Assembly: GCA_965613685.1 (NCBI GenBank)
Contig: OZ277031.1
Span: 1,240,001-1,304,000 of the forward strand
Direction: 5' to 3'
Source of the DNA: Methylotenera oryzisoli_B
GTDB lineage: Bacteria > Pseudomonadota > Gammaproteobacteria > Burkholderiales > Methylophilaceae
DNA: 64,000 nt
Part shown: positions 52,996 through 61,692 of the stretch, piece after piece
Position numbering within the stretch: the stretch's first letter is position 1
Layout of the letters: each line of letters opens with the position of its first letter
Notes under the pieces: model-generated
The model's input: only the letters and a program-made list of their open reading frames with translations
Told to the model about the DNA's origin: nothing
Database searches by the model: none
Translations under genes and position numbers: made by a program

Positions 52996-54744
52996 ATGCG
53001 CCCAACTAAACATGCAAGCACCCCCATCGCTCAAACCCGTCTATGGTTAATCCGTGGCTTAATAGCGAGCACCGTAGCCTTGAGCGCATGCGCTAGCAAT
53101 GGCGGCTACCACAGTCAACCCGGCCAAACCAAAACCAACCCGGAAGGCGCCGCCACGGCGGAATTCGTTTACCGCTACCTGATTGCCGAAGTGGCTGGCC
53201 AGCGTGGCGACTTGGCCACCTCGGGCACGATATTTTACGAATTAGCAAAAAGCACGCGCAACCCCGGCTTGGCTGAACGCGCCGCCAAGGTGTCGGCTTA
53301 CGGCAATGTCGGTCAACTGACCATGCCCGCCGTCAAACTGTGGGCCGAATTGGACCCGGCCTCCAATGAAGCGCAACAAGCCATGACGGAAATGTTGGTT
53401 GGCTCAGGCAAACTAAAAGAAGCACAGCCGTTTTTAGCGCAACTGTTTGTTAAAGAAGAAACCCGTGCCGGTGGCTTTTTATATTTAAGCACCTTGCTTA
53501 GCCGCAACCCAGACAAAGCCGCGGTATTAACCTTGGTGCAAGCCTTAGCTAAGCCCTACCCGGAATTGGCCGAGGCGCAGTTTGCCATTGCCCAATCGGC
53601 TTGGGCCGCACAAAAAGACAACGTGGCCCTAGACGCTCTAAACAAAATTGAAACACTCAAACCCGATTGGCCGATAGCCGCCTTACTCAAAGGCCAAGTG
53701 TTGTCCGAACAAAACCCACTGACGGCGATTAATTTTTACCAAGACTTTCTCGACCAACACCCGGACGCCAACGAAATTCGCTTAAACATGGCCAAGCTCA
53801 TGGTCAGCCAAAAGCAATACGATTTAGCCAAGGCCAATTTCCCCATCCTGCTGGCTAACGCTAAAAACAGCGAGGCTAAAAATGCCGCCGAAGTCACGGC
53901 CATAGTCGGCTTATTGTCCTACCAAGGTGGCGACTACCCAGCAGCAGAAGGTTACTTCCAAGAGGCGCTTAAATTGGGCTTCAAAGACGCCGATCAAATT
54001 TACCTATACCTAGGCCAAGTTAACGACAAACAAAATCGCCCAGAGCAAAGCTTGAGCTGGTATAACAAAGTGGCGCCCGGCCAGCATTACTTGGAAGCGC
54101 AAGTTAACATCGCCACCGCCATGGCCCGTGACGGCAAAGTCGATTTAGCCATAGACAAGCTAGACAGCTTGGACAACCTTAATACGCAACAGCAAATCAT
54201 CGTCATTCAAACCGAGGCCTCCTTGCTGGTAAAAGCCGGTCGTCACCAAGAAGCCTTTGATTTACTCGACAAAGCCGTGAAAAACTTACCCAATACCGCC
54301 GAGCTGGTTTACGACTACGCCTTGGCCGCCGAGCGCTTGAAAAAGTTTGATTTAATGGAAGCCGAACTACGCAAAACCATCGCCGACATGCCTAACTTTG
54401 CCGCCGCTTACAACGCATTGGGCTATTCTTTCGCTGACCGCAACATCAAGTTAAACGAAGCCTTAAGCCTAATAGAAAAAGCCGCTAGCCTAAGTCCAAA
54501 CGACCACTACATTTTGGATAGCTTGGGTTGGGTGCATTTCCGCAAAGGCAATTTGAGCAAAGCCTTGGACTACTTGCAACAAGCTTACCAATACAATGCC
54601 GACCCAGAGATTGCCGCGCATTTGAGCGAGGCGCTATGGCAACAAGGCAAACAAGACCAAGCCAACGTGCTATTAAACGCCGCCCTTGCCAAGCACCCAG
54701 ACAACGCATTGCTCAAAACCACGCGCAGCAAACTCAAACCTTAA
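52996..54744 (+). CDS. TPR-repeat outer-membrane lipoprotein
   Basis: 582 residues. N-terminal signal with lipobox (LIASTVALSACASN, Cys near residue 32). The rest is helical TPR repeats, clearest in the C-terminal half (AAYNALGYSFADRNIKLNEALSLIEKAASLSPND and LGWVHFRKGNLSKALDYLQQAYQYN). Proteins of this type commonly lie directly upstream of lolB in betaproteobacteria. The partner is unknown. A TATAAT at about 52904 with a 90-base leader is a plausible promoter. Confidence 0.88.
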   Translation: MRPTKHASTPIAQTRLWLIRGLIASTVALSACASNGGYHSQPGQTKTNPEGAATAEFVYRYLIAEVAGQRGDLATSGTIFYELAKSTRNPGLAERAAKVSAYGNVGQLTMPAVKLWAELDPASNEAQQAMTEMLVGSGKLKEAQPFLAQLFVKEETRAGGFLYLSTLLSRNPDKAAVLTLVQALAKPYPELAEAQFAIAQSAWAAQKDNVALDALNKIETLKPDWPIAALLKGQVLSEQNPLTAINFYQDFLDQHPDANEIRLNMAKLMVSQKQYDLAKANFPILLANAKNSEAKNAAEVTAIVGLLSYQGGDYPAAEGYFQEALKLGFKDADQIYLYLGQVNDKQNRPEQSLSWYNKVAPGQHYLEAQVNIATAMARDGKVDLAIDKLDSLDNLNTQQQIIVIQTEASLLVKAGRHQEAFDLLDKAVKNLPNTAELVYDYALAAERLKKFDLMEAELRKTIADMPNFAAAYNALGYSFADRNIKLNEALSLIEKAASLSPNDHYILDSLGWVHFRKGNLSKALDYLQQAYQYNADPEIAAHLSEALWQQGKQDQANVLLNAALAKHPDNALLKTTRSKLKP

Positions 54745-54762
54745 AGCCCGACAGGCCAGACC

Positions 54763-55371
54763 ATGCAATCGATTCGCGCCTACTTGACGTTGTGCCTGCT
54801 GGCCACCTTGGCCGCTTGCAGCAGCCTGCCAACGCAGGCACCCATCGCCACACCGGCCAGCTTGAGCTTGCACCAACAGCAGCTCGCCAGCTTAAGTCGC
54901 ATACAGCAATTTGAGCTCAAAGGCCGATTGGGCGTGCAAGCCGATGGCAAAGGCTACAGCGCTAGCCTGCTGTGGCAGCACAATGCCGACCAAGACGACA
55001 TACGTATTTATTCGCCCTTAGGCGGGCAACTGGCGCGCATTCAAAAAACCGCGGACGGCATACGCTTGGAAGACGCGCAAGGCCAAGTGACCGTCGGTAA
55101 AGACGCCGAAAGCCTAACCCAAACGCTATTAGGCTGGCGCCTGCCGCTGGGCGGCTTAGCCGATTGGGCCTTGGGTAGACCGTTTAACGCCACCATGGCC
55201 AGCCTCACTTGGGATGAAGCCGGCCATACCTTAAGCCTAAACGAAGCCGATTGGACCATTGCTTACCAACATTACCAAGCCAGCCCAACCGTCTTTTTGC
55301 CGCACAAATTAAGCCTTAAAAATGCACGCGTGCAATTAAAACTCATCGTGGAAAAATGGACTTTAAAATAA
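54763..55371 (+). CDS. lolB: Outer-membrane lipoprotein insertion factor LolB
   Basis: Accepts lipoproteins from LolA and places them in the outer membrane. 202 residues. Lipoprotein signal with LLATLAACSS (Cys at about residue 22). The LolB domain includes FELKGRLGVQADGKGYSASLLWQH, DIRIYSPLGGQLARI and the Pro-rich WRLPLGGLADWALGRP. Follows the TPR gene by 18 bp and precedes ispE. Confidence 0.95.
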   Translation: MQSIRAYLTLCLLATLAACSSLPTQAPIATPASLSLHQQQLASLSRIQQFELKGRLGVQADGKGYSASLLWQHNADQDDIRIYSPLGGQLARIQKTADGIRLEDAQGQVTVGKDAESLTQTLLGWRLPLGGLADWALGRPFNATMASLTWDEAGHTLSLNEADWTIAYQHYQASPTVFLPHKLSLKNARVQLKLIVEKWTLK

Positions 55372-55409
55372 GGCGGTGCAGTCACAACTTGCCTGTAGCC
55401 ACTATCTGA

Positions 55410-55415
55410 TAAAAT
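55410..55415 (+). promoter_or_regulatory. -10 element giving a leaderless ispE mRNA
   Basis: TAAAAT ends six bases before the ATG at 55422, the same spacing as before ftsE and the lpxL-like gene. Confidence 0.5.
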
Positions 55416-55421
55416 GCCGGC

Positions 55422-56318
55422 ATGCCCAATTTTCAAACTTTTTTAGCCCCCGCAAAAATCAATTTGTTTTTGCACATCACCGGCCAACGCCCTGATGGCT
55501 ACCACCTATTGCAAACGGTGTTTAGACTGATAGACCTGCACGACACCATCCAACTCAAAGTCCGCCAGGATGGTCATATTAAGCGCGTTAACGACATCGC
55601 CGGCGTGCCGGCCGAAGACGATTTGTGCGTGCGCGCCGCGCGGCTCCTACAAAAACACAGCGGCTGCCCCTTGGGCGTGGACCTGCAAGTGGAAAAACGC
55701 ATTCCCATGGGCGGCGGCTTAGGCGGCGGCAGTTCAGACGCGGCCACGGTCTTGCTGGCATTAAACCGACTATGGCAGCTCGATTTAAAACGCAGCAATT
55801 TGCTGCAACTTGGCCTGCAATTGGGCGCCGATGTACCGTTCTTTATCCACGGGAAAAATGCTTGGGCGGAAGGGGTGGGTGAACAGCTGCAAAGCATTTC
55901 AATGGCGGATGCTTGCTACCTCGTGCTAACGCCCGATGTGCATGTGTCTACCGCGCAAATATTTGCCAATAAGCAATTGACAAAAAATGCTATTCCTAAG
56001 ACAATGTCGGACTTTTCAAGGGCAGCAAACAGTGCGTCAGTGAATTCAGGGCAACACAACACCGAATTTACTAACCAGCTTGAACAAGCAGTTTGCAGCG
56101 ATTACCCAGCCGTATCAGCTTGTTTAACTTGGCTTAAGCAATTTGGTGATGCCAGAATGAGCGGCTCGGGCGCCTCGGTTTTTGTCGAAGTGGCCAATGA
56201 AAAAATAGCGCACGAAATCTGCCTACAAAATCCAGCGCAAGTGCTGGGCTTTGCGGTGCAAAGTTTTGTCGCCAAGGGGTTGAATCAACACCCTTTAATC
56301 GACTACGCGTCAGATTAA
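55422..56318 (+). CDS. ispE: 4-diphosphocytidyl-2-C-methyl-D-erythritol kinase
   Basis: GHMP kinase of the MEP isoprenoid pathway. 298 residues. Motifs: FLAPAKINLFLHITGQRPDGYH, the ATP loop IPMGGGLGGGSSDAATVLLAL (P-loop of GHMP kinases) and the C-terminal ARMSGSGASVFVE. The conserved order lolB-ispE-tRNA-Gln-prs-rplY-pth is intact. Confidence 0.97.
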   Translation: MPNFQTFLAPAKINLFLHITGQRPDGYHLLQTVFRLIDLHDTIQLKVRQDGHIKRVNDIAGVPAEDDLCVRAARLLQKHSGCPLGVDLQVEKRIPMGGGLGGGSSDAATVLLALNRLWQLDLKRSNLLQLGLQLGADVPFFIHGKNAWAEGVGEQLQSISMADACYLVLTPDVHVSTAQIFANKQLTKNAIPKTMSDFSRAANSASVNSGQHNTEFTNQLEQAVCSDYPAVSACLTWLKQFGDARMSGSGASVFVEVANEKIAHEICLQNPAQVLGFAVQSFVAKGLNQHPLIDYASD

Positions 56319-56335
56319 GCAGTTTGATTAACAAT

Positions 56336-56412
56336 TGGGGAGTCGCCAAGTTGGTTAAGGCACTGGGTTTTGATCCCAGCATCCGAAGGTTCGAGTCCTT
56401 CCTCCTCAGCCA
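56336..56412 (+). tRNA. tRNA-Gln (anticodon TTG)
   Basis: 77 bases including an encoded CCA. All stems pair: acceptor TGGGGAG with CTCCTCA (one G-U; the U1-A72 pair is typical of Gln), anticodon stem CTGGG/CCCAG around TTTTGAT with anticodon TTG, and T arm AAGG/TTCGAGT/CCTT. It lies between ispE and prs, as usual in betaproteobacteria. Confidence 0.97.
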
Positions 56413-56448
56413 AATTTTTTAATGCAGATACTCTGTCTGCATGGTGTT

Positions 56449-56492
56449 AAATAAAAGCGTGTAGATTATTGATTTACGCGCTTTTATTTTTT
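56449..56492 (+). terminator. Terminator after tRNA-Gln
   Basis: AAATAAAAGCGTGTA (56449-56463) pairs with TACGCGCTTTTATTT (56475-56489) with one G-U pair, an 11-base loop and a T-rich end. It separates the tRNA from prs. Confidence 0.75.
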
Positions 56493-56550
56493 ATGGATTT
56501 TTATTGACAGTTTGATGCCGGCACGCGTCGGCACGACAGGGAATCAACCG

Positions 56551-57501
56551 ATGTCTAACGGCAACTTGATGGTCTTTACCGGCTCAGCCAACCCAGTTTT
56601 AGCAGCGCAAGTAGCTAAACATTTGGGCATAGAGCTAGGTCGCGCGCACGTTGGCACCTTCAGCGACGGTGAAACCACAGTCGAGCTGTTAGAAAACGTA
56701 CGCGGTCGCGATGTGTTTGTATTGCAATCGACCAGCCACCCGACCAACGACAGCCTAATGGAAGTCATGGTCATGGTAGATGCCTTGCGTCGCTCATCGG
56801 CCGGTCGTATTACCGCGGCGATTCCGTACTTTGGTTATTCACGGCAAGATCGCCGTCCACGCTCAGCACGCGTGGCCATTACCGCTAAGGTAGTGGCTAA
56901 TATGCTCACCGGTGTCGGTGTTAACCGCCTGCTCACCATGGATTTGCACTCGGATCAAATTCAAGGCTTCTTTGATATTCCGGTGGACAACATTTACGCC
57001 ACGCCGATTTTATTGGCCGACTTGCTCTTGCAAAATCACGACAATTTAATGGTGGTGTCACCCGATGTGGGTGGCGTGGTACGTGCCCGTGCAGCCGCCA
57101 AACAATTGGGTTCAGACTTGGCGATCATAGACAAACGCCGTCCTAAGCCTAATGTCGCCAAAGTAATGAACATCATCGGCGATGTCGCTGGTCGCACTTG
57201 CGTGATCATGGACGACATGGTCGATACCGCCAACACCTTGTGTGAAGCGGCGGCCGCCTTGAAAAAACACGGCGCGAAAAAAGTGATTGCCTATGCCACC
57301 CACCCAGTATTATCCGGTGGCGCTGCAGCCCGCATCATGGCATCGGAATTAGACGAATTAGTGGTGACCAACACCATTGCATTGGGCGCAGAAACCGCCC
57401 ATTGCAAAAAAATCCGCGTATTGAGTGCGGCCGAATTGCTCGCCGAAACCATACGCCGCATCAGCAGTGAAGATTCCGTGTCTTCATTGTTCATGGATTA
57501 A
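56551..57501 (+). CDS. prs: Ribose-phosphate pyrophosphokinase
   Basis: Makes PRPP from ribose-5-phosphate and ATP for purine, pyrimidine, His, Trp and NAD synthesis. 316 residues from ATG 56551 (MSNGNLMVFTGSANP), with AGGGA 10 bases upstream. A longer frame from TTG 56512 is not supported. Motifs: SDGETTVELLENVRG, YFGYSRQDRR, TMDLHSDQIQGFFDIPVDN and the PRPP loop CVIMDDMVDTANTL. Confidence 0.98.
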   Translation: MSNGNLMVFTGSANPVLAAQVAKHLGIELGRAHVGTFSDGETTVELLENVRGRDVFVLQSTSHPTNDSLMEVMVMVDALRRSSAGRITAAIPYFGYSRQDRRPRSARVAITAKVVANMLTGVGVNRLLTMDLHSDQIQGFFDIPVDNIYATPILLADLLLQNHDNLMVVSPDVGGVVRARAAAKQLGSDLAIIDKRRPKPNVAKVMNIIGDVAGRTCVIMDDMVDTANTLCEAAAALKKHGAKKVIAYATHPVLSGGAAARIMASELDELVVTNTIALGAETAHCKKIRVLSAAELLAETIRRISSEDSVSSLFMD

Positions 57502-57517
57502 TAACCGGTTTTTATCC

Positions 57518-57545
57518 CTGCACACTGGTCGCGGTGTGCAGTTTT
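57518..57545 (+). terminator. Terminator or attenuator between prs and rplY
   Basis: CTGCACAC (57518-57525) and GTGTGCAG (57534-57541) form a perfect 8-bp stem with an 8-base loop, followed by TTTT. Confidence 0.6.
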
Positions 57546-57593
57546 GTGTAAGAAGGCTGTCGAAAGCCTAGTAGTAAATTTAGGAGCAATAAA

Positions 57594-58235
57594 ATGACTA
57601 TTGAAATTAAAGCAGTAAAACGTGACGCTAAAGGTACGGGTGCGAGCCGCCGTCTACGTCACGCTGGGTCTGTGCCAGGTGTAGTGTACGGTGCAGGTAA
57701 AGAAGCCATCACCATTTTGGTGGATGCCAAAGAACTATTTTTAGAGTTCCGCCACGAAGCGTTCCACGCATCCGTGCTAGACCTAAACCTAGATGGCAAA
57801 AAAGAAAGCGTATTGCTACGTGACTTCCAAATGCACCCAGTGCGTAACACCATTCAACACGTGGACTTCCAGCGCGTTAGCGCTTCAGAAAAAATCCACG
57901 TTAAAGTGCCATTCCACTTTATCAATGCAGACATCGCCCCAGGCGTTAAATTGAGCGGCGGTATCGTTGCCCACATTTTCACTGAAGCCGAAGTAAGCTG
58001 CTTGGCTAAAGATTTGCCAGAGTTCATTGAAGTGGACGTGGCTAAATTGGAAATGGGTCACGCTATCCATTTCTCAGAAATCGCCCTAGCAAAAGGCGTA
58101 ACTTTCGTGCAACTGGCTCACGGCACGGATGCCGCAGTGGTGTCGATTGCTAAAACACGTGGTAGCGTTTCTGAAGCCACTGCTGAAACAACTGAAGCCG
58201 CCGCACCTGCAGCCACACCAGCCGCAGACGCTTAA
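57594..58235 (+). CDS. rplY: 50S ribosomal protein L25/Ctc
   Basis: 5S rRNA-binding ribosomal protein. 213 residues, the long Ctc form. The N-terminal L25 domain has GTGASRRLRHAGSVPGVVYG and RDFQMHPVRNTIQHVDFQRV; a C-terminal TL5-like beta domain and an Ala/Thr-rich tail follow. The ribosome site AGGAGC is strong. prs-rplY-pth-ychF is a conserved run. Confidence 0.97.
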   Translation: MTIEIKAVKRDAKGTGASRRLRHAGSVPGVVYGAGKEAITILVDAKELFLEFRHEAFHASVLDLNLDGKKESVLLRDFQMHPVRNTIQHVDFQRVSASEKIHVKVPFHFINADIAPGVKLSGGIVAHIFTEAEVSCLAKDLPEFIEVDVAKLEMGHAIHFSEIALAKGVTFVQLAHGTDAAVVSIAKTRGSVSEATAETTEAAAPAATPAADA

Positions 58236-58268
58236 GTAAAGCTGTTTCAAGTTTAAGCATGCAAGACA

Positions 58269-58300
58269 ACGCGCACATTCTCATGAAGTGCGCGTTTTTT
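58269..58300 (+). terminator. Rho-independent terminator after rplY
   Basis: ACGCGCAC (58269-58276) and GTGCGCGT (58288-58295) pair perfectly around an 11-base loop and lead into TTTTTT. Confidence 0.85.
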
Positions 58301-58317
58301 ATTGCTACTATAACGCC

Positions 58318-58890
58318 ATGACACCCATTAAACTATATGTCGGCCTAGGCAACCCCGGTGGCCAATACGAAGCCACCCGGCACAACGCCGGCTTTTGGTG
58401 GATAGACCAAGTGGCGGCCAGCAATAACAGCCCGCTCAAACTCGACAGCAAATTTTTAGGTTTGGTCGGCAAGCTCAGTAACAGTAACGACACCTGGTTG
58501 CTCAAACCCAACACCTTTATGAACGCCAGCGGTAAAGCAGTAGCGGCCTTGGCCAACTACTACAAAATTTTGCCCGAACAGATACTGGTGATACACGACG
58601 AATTGGATTTGCCCGCCGGCACGGTGAAACTGAAAAAAGCCGGTGGCCACGGCGGCCACAATGGCTTGAAAGACATCGCCGCCGCCTTGGGCACGCCAGA
58701 GTTTTGGCGCTTACGTTTGGGCATAGGCCACCCAGGTGACAGAAACGAAGTGGTTAACTTCGTGCTAAAAGCCCCAACTAAAGACGAACAAAGCGCGCTA
58801 GACGGCGCCATAGATAAAAGCCTGAGCATCTTGCCGCAGCTCTTAAGCGGCGATTTTGAACAAGCAATGTTAAAATTGCACTCTAAGTAA
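58318..58890 (+). CDS. pth: Peptidyl-tRNA hydrolase
   Basis: Recycles peptidyl-tRNA released by stalled ribosomes. 190 residues from ATG 58318 (MTPIKLYVGLGNPGGQY). The catalytic His is in ATRHNAGF; FMNASGKAV and HDELDLPAGTVKLKKAGGHGGHNGLKDI are diagnostic. A longer start at 58288 falls within the rplY terminator and is rejected. TATAAC lies just upstream (58309-58314), so a very short leader is possible. Confidence 0.96.
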   Translation: MTPIKLYVGLGNPGGQYEATRHNAGFWWIDQVAASNNSPLKLDSKFLGLVGKLSNSNDTWLLKPNTFMNASGKAVAALANYYKILPEQILVIHDELDLPAGTVKLKKAGGHGGHNGLKDIAAALGTPEFWRLRLGIGHPGDRNEVVNFVLKAPTKDEQSALDGAIDKSLSILPQLLSGDFEQAMLKLHSK

Positions 58891-58958
58891 AAAACACGAA
58901 ACACAGTACGTAACATAAAGCACGCAAGCATTGCGTTAAAAATGAACTGGAAAACAAC

Positions 58959-60044
58959 ATGAAATGTGGAATTGTCGGCTTGCCTAACGTAGGGAAATCT
59001 ACGCTGTTTAACGCCATCACCAAAGCAGGCATCGCCGCAGAAAACTACCCTTTCTGCACCATAGAACCCAACGTCGGCATCGTTGAAGTACCTGACACGC
59101 GCATGCAAGCCTTGGTTGACATCGTCAAACCACAAAAAACCCAACCGGCCATCGTTGAAATGGTCGACATTGCCGGCCTAGTCGCAGGCGCCTCCAAAGG
59201 CGAAGGCTTGGGCAATAAGTTCCTGGCCAACATCCGCGAGACCGATGCCATTGCCCATGTGGTGCGCTGCTTTGAAGACAGCAACGTGATACACGTATCA
59301 AACAAAATTGACCCACTGTCCGACATTGAAGTGATCAACACCGAGTTGGCTTTGGCCGACATGGAAACCGTGGAAAAGACCATGCAACGCGAAGGCAAAA
59401 AAGCCAAAAGCGGCGACAAAGATGCCATCGCATTAATGGCCGTGTTGGACAAAATCTTGCCTGGCCTCAACGAAGCCAAAGCCGTGCGCACCTTAGGCTT
59501 GGATAACGACGAATTAAGCCTATTAAAACCGCTTTGTTTAATCACCGTGAAACCGGTGATGTACTTAGCCAACGTCGACGAGAGCGGTTTTGAAAACAAC
59601 CCCTTGCTGCAAAAAGTAGTGGATTTAGGCAAAGCCGAGCACGCCCCAGTGGTGGCCATCTGCGCCAAAATCGAATCGGAAATCTCCGAATTGGACGACG
59701 ACGATAAATCGCTATTCTTAGCCGAACTAGGCCAAGACGAACCGGGCTTAAACCGCGTGATCCGGGCGGCCTACGCCCTACTTGGCTTGCAAACCTACTT
59801 CACCGCTGGCGTGCAAGAAGTGCGCGCGTGGACCGTTAAAAAAGGCGCCACCGCGCCGCAAGCGGCCGGCGTGATTCACACCGACTTTGAACGCGGCTTC
59901 ATTCGTGCCGAAGTGATTCAATACGACGAATTCGTTAAAAACAAAGGCGAACAAGGCGCAAAAGAAGCAGGCAAAATGCGCTTAGAAGGCAAAGAATACA
60001 TCGTGCAAGATGGCGACGTGATGCACTTCCGTTTTAACGTCTAA
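58959..60044 (+). CDS. ychF: Redox-regulated ATPase YchF (Obg-like)
   Basis: Ribosome-associated P-loop ATPase of the Obg family. 361 residues. G1 is GLPNVGKSTLFNAITKAG, with DIAGLVAGASKGEGLGNKFL (G3 region), a coiled-coil insert, and a C-terminal TGS domain (FTAGVQEVRAWTVKKGATAPQAAGVIHTD). Follows pth in the usual order. Last core gene before tRNA-Met and the integrated element. Confidence 0.97.
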   Translation: MKCGIVGLPNVGKSTLFNAITKAGIAAENYPFCTIEPNVGIVEVPDTRMQALVDIVKPQKTQPAIVEMVDIAGLVAGASKGEGLGNKFLANIRETDAIAHVVRCFEDSNVIHVSNKIDPLSDIEVINTELALADMETVEKTMQREGKKAKSGDKDAIALMAVLDKILPGLNEAKAVRTLGLDNDELSLLKPLCLITVKPVMYLANVDESGFENNPLLQKVVDLGKAEHAPVVAICAKIESEISELDDDDKSLFLAELGQDEPGLNRVIRAAYALLGLQTYFTAGVQEVRAWTVKKGATAPQAAGVIHTDFERGFIRAEVIQYDEFVKNKGEQGAKEAGKMRLEGKEYIVQDGDVMHFRFNV

Positions 60045-60057
60045 GGCGAAACTATTT

Positions 60058-60086
60058 TTGACAAGGTCCGCCTAAAACACTAGAAT
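60058..60086 (+). promoter_or_regulatory. Sigma-70 promoter of tRNA-Met
   Basis: TTGACA (60058-60063), a 17-base spacer, TAGAAT (60081-60086). A near-consensus promoter about 47 bases before the mature tRNA. Confidence 0.8.
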
Positions 60087-60133
60087 TGCGCCCTTGTTTG
60101 CGTTTTAAGCAATAAAAAACAACCGGTTTACCT

Positions 60134-60210
60134 GGTGATGTAGCTCAGCTGGTTAGAGCACAGGATTCATAATCCTGGGGTCGTGGGTTCAAGTCCCACT
60201 CTCACCACCA
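60134..60210 (+). tRNA. tRNA-Met (anticodon CAT)
   Basis: 77 bases with encoded CCA. Anticodon stem CAGGA/TCCTG around TTCATAA; T arm GTGGG/TTCAAGT/CCCAC. The acceptor stem pairs GGTGATG with TCTCACC, leaving one U-C mismatch and one G-U pair at its inner end. An elongator Met identity is favoured; a lysidine-modified tRNA-Ile cannot be fully excluded. The integrase gene begins 111 bp downstream, so this tRNA is the likely attachment site. Confidence 0.9.
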
Positions 60211-60214
60211 ACAC

Positions 60215-60246
60215 AAGCGGCTTACAGCGATGTAAGCCGCTTTTTT
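60215..60246 (+). terminator. Terminator after tRNA-Met
   Basis: AAGCGGCTTAC (60215-60225) and GTAAGCCGCTT (60232-60242) pair perfectly across a 6-base loop, ending in TTTTTT. Confidence 0.9.
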
Positions 60247-60251
60247 CATCA

Positions 60252-60270
60252 TTGCACACCTGTTGCACAC
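60252..60270. repeat. TTGCACAC direct repeat near the attachment site
   Basis: TTGCACAC occurs at 60252-60259 and 60263-60270, 11 bp apart (one helical turn), between the tRNA terminator and the integrase gene. Possible integrase or excisionase arm-type binding sites. Confidence 0.5.
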
Positions 60271-60320
60271 TTCATAGTTTAAGCGCATAGTGTATTCATT
60301 GCTTATTGCAGTGAGTAAAT

Positions 60321-61598
60321 ATGGCGCAATTATCCGTTAATTCAGTACAAATTTTAGATGGCAGCGTTACATTAACTAAGCGTAATCGTAGTTCTGCTTG
60401 GCAAGCACGATATAAAATTGGCAACAAATGGATACGTGCTACTACTAAACATAAAGAATTAGAACGTGCTACTAAAGCTGCACAAGACATTTACTTACGT
60501 GCGCGATTTAGAGAAGCGGAAGGATTACCAATTGTTAGCAAACGTTTTGACGCTGTAGCTAACCAAACAAGCAAAAAACTACGTGATGCTTTAAGTGCTA
60601 ATGAAGGTAAAAAAGTATTTGAAGATTACATACGTGTTACTAAGAACTATCTAATACCGTTTTTTGGTAGCTACAACATTACAAACATAGACTTTGCTTT
60701 AATGGAACGCTATGCAATATGGCGTAAAAATAAAATTGGGCACGAAGTTAAAGCAAGCACAATCAACACACACAATTCCGCACTAAACAAAATATTTGAA
60801 GAAGCAATGCTGCACGGCTATATGACAAAAGCTAATGTGCCAATGTTAGTTAATAGAGGCTTAAAAAGTGAAAGGCGCAGTGACTTTACATTAGAGGAGT
60901 ACAGATACTTAGTTAACTTTATGCGTGATTGGGTTAATGAAGTAGAAATGAAACGCAGTAAAAGCATAGCTATGCGACAACTGCTACGTGATTACGTATT
61001 GATATTAGCTAACACTGGAATGCGACACGGTACTGAAAGTTATGGGATTAAGTGGAAGCATTTAAGTTGGCATATGGATGGCGATAGACGTGTGCTAATG
61101 ATTAGCGTAGATGGAAAAACTAAACAACGTGAATTAGCAGCACGTGACAACTGCACTGCCTACCTCAAACGCATACACAATAGAGCAGATGACTTACGGC
61201 ATTTAACTTTTGAGGAGTTATTAGAAAAAGGGATAGACAAGTACGTATTTAGATTAGGCGATGGCACACGCACTAAGAATTTAGCACAGACGTTTGAAAT
61301 ACTAATGAAAGACAGTGAGCTGTTATTAGACAGAAGAACTAATAGCAACAGAACGCTATACAGCTTACGGCACACATACGCTACGTTTGCATTATTGTAT
61401 GAAAAACTAGACTTGTTTGATTTAGAAAAACAAATGGGCACTAGCGCAGAAATGATTAGAAAACATTATGCGCATATCACAACACGTATGATTGCTAGCA
61501 GACTTGCTGGCGCTGATTACGAAAAAATGAAACGCGAACGTGAAGAAGGCATAAGGCTATTAAATGAAGCTGACGGTGCTGAAGCAGATAAGCAATAG
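60321..61598 (+). CDS. Tyrosine recombinase / site-specific integrase
   Basis: 425 residues. The C-terminal catalytic domain shows the R in LANTGMRHGTE, HxxR-type box in YSLRHTYATFAL and the Tyr nucleophile in MIRKHYAHITT; the N-terminal half contains a SAM-like core-binding domain (FALMERYAIWRKNKIG, STINTHNSALNKIFEEA). It integrates or excises the element at the adjacent tRNA-Met. Codon use is strongly A/T-ending, unlike the core genes. Confidence 0.93.
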   Translation: MAQLSVNSVQILDGSVTLTKRNRSSAWQARYKIGNKWIRATTKHKELERATKAAQDIYLRARFREAEGLPIVSKRFDAVANQTSKKLRDALSANEGKKVFEDYIRVTKNYLIPFFGSYNITNIDFALMERYAIWRKNKIGHEVKASTINTHNSALNKIFEEAMLHGYMTKANVPMLVNRGLKSERRSDFTLEEYRYLVNFMRDWVNEVEMKRSKSIAMRQLLRDYVLILANTGMRHGTESYGIKWKHLSWHMDGDRRVLMISVDGKTKQRELAARDNCTAYLKRIHNRADDLRHLTFEELLEKGIDKYVFRLGDGTRTKNLAQTFEILMKDSELLLDRRTNSNRTLYSLRHTYATFALLYEKLDLFDLEKQMGTSAEMIRKHYAHITTRMIASRLAGADYEKMKREREEGIRLLNEADGAEADKQ

Positions 61599-61692
61599 AC
61601 GTGCTAAAACTACACAACGACTTTAACTAATACAAGCATCGCCCTACTCCACTTCAATCAGCTTAAAGCACGCCTAACGCAAGCAGCAGACT

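Noticed and set aside
55644..55656. GCTCCTACAAAAA inside ispE, identical to part of the REP palindrome
   Set aside because: It encodes conserved IspE residues and has no inverted partner nearby; probably coincidence.
60134..60210. tRNA with CAT anticodon as tRNA-Ile (lysidine type)
   Set aside because: The body resembles elongator tRNA-Met of betaproteobacteria more closely, but sequence alone leaves some doubt.
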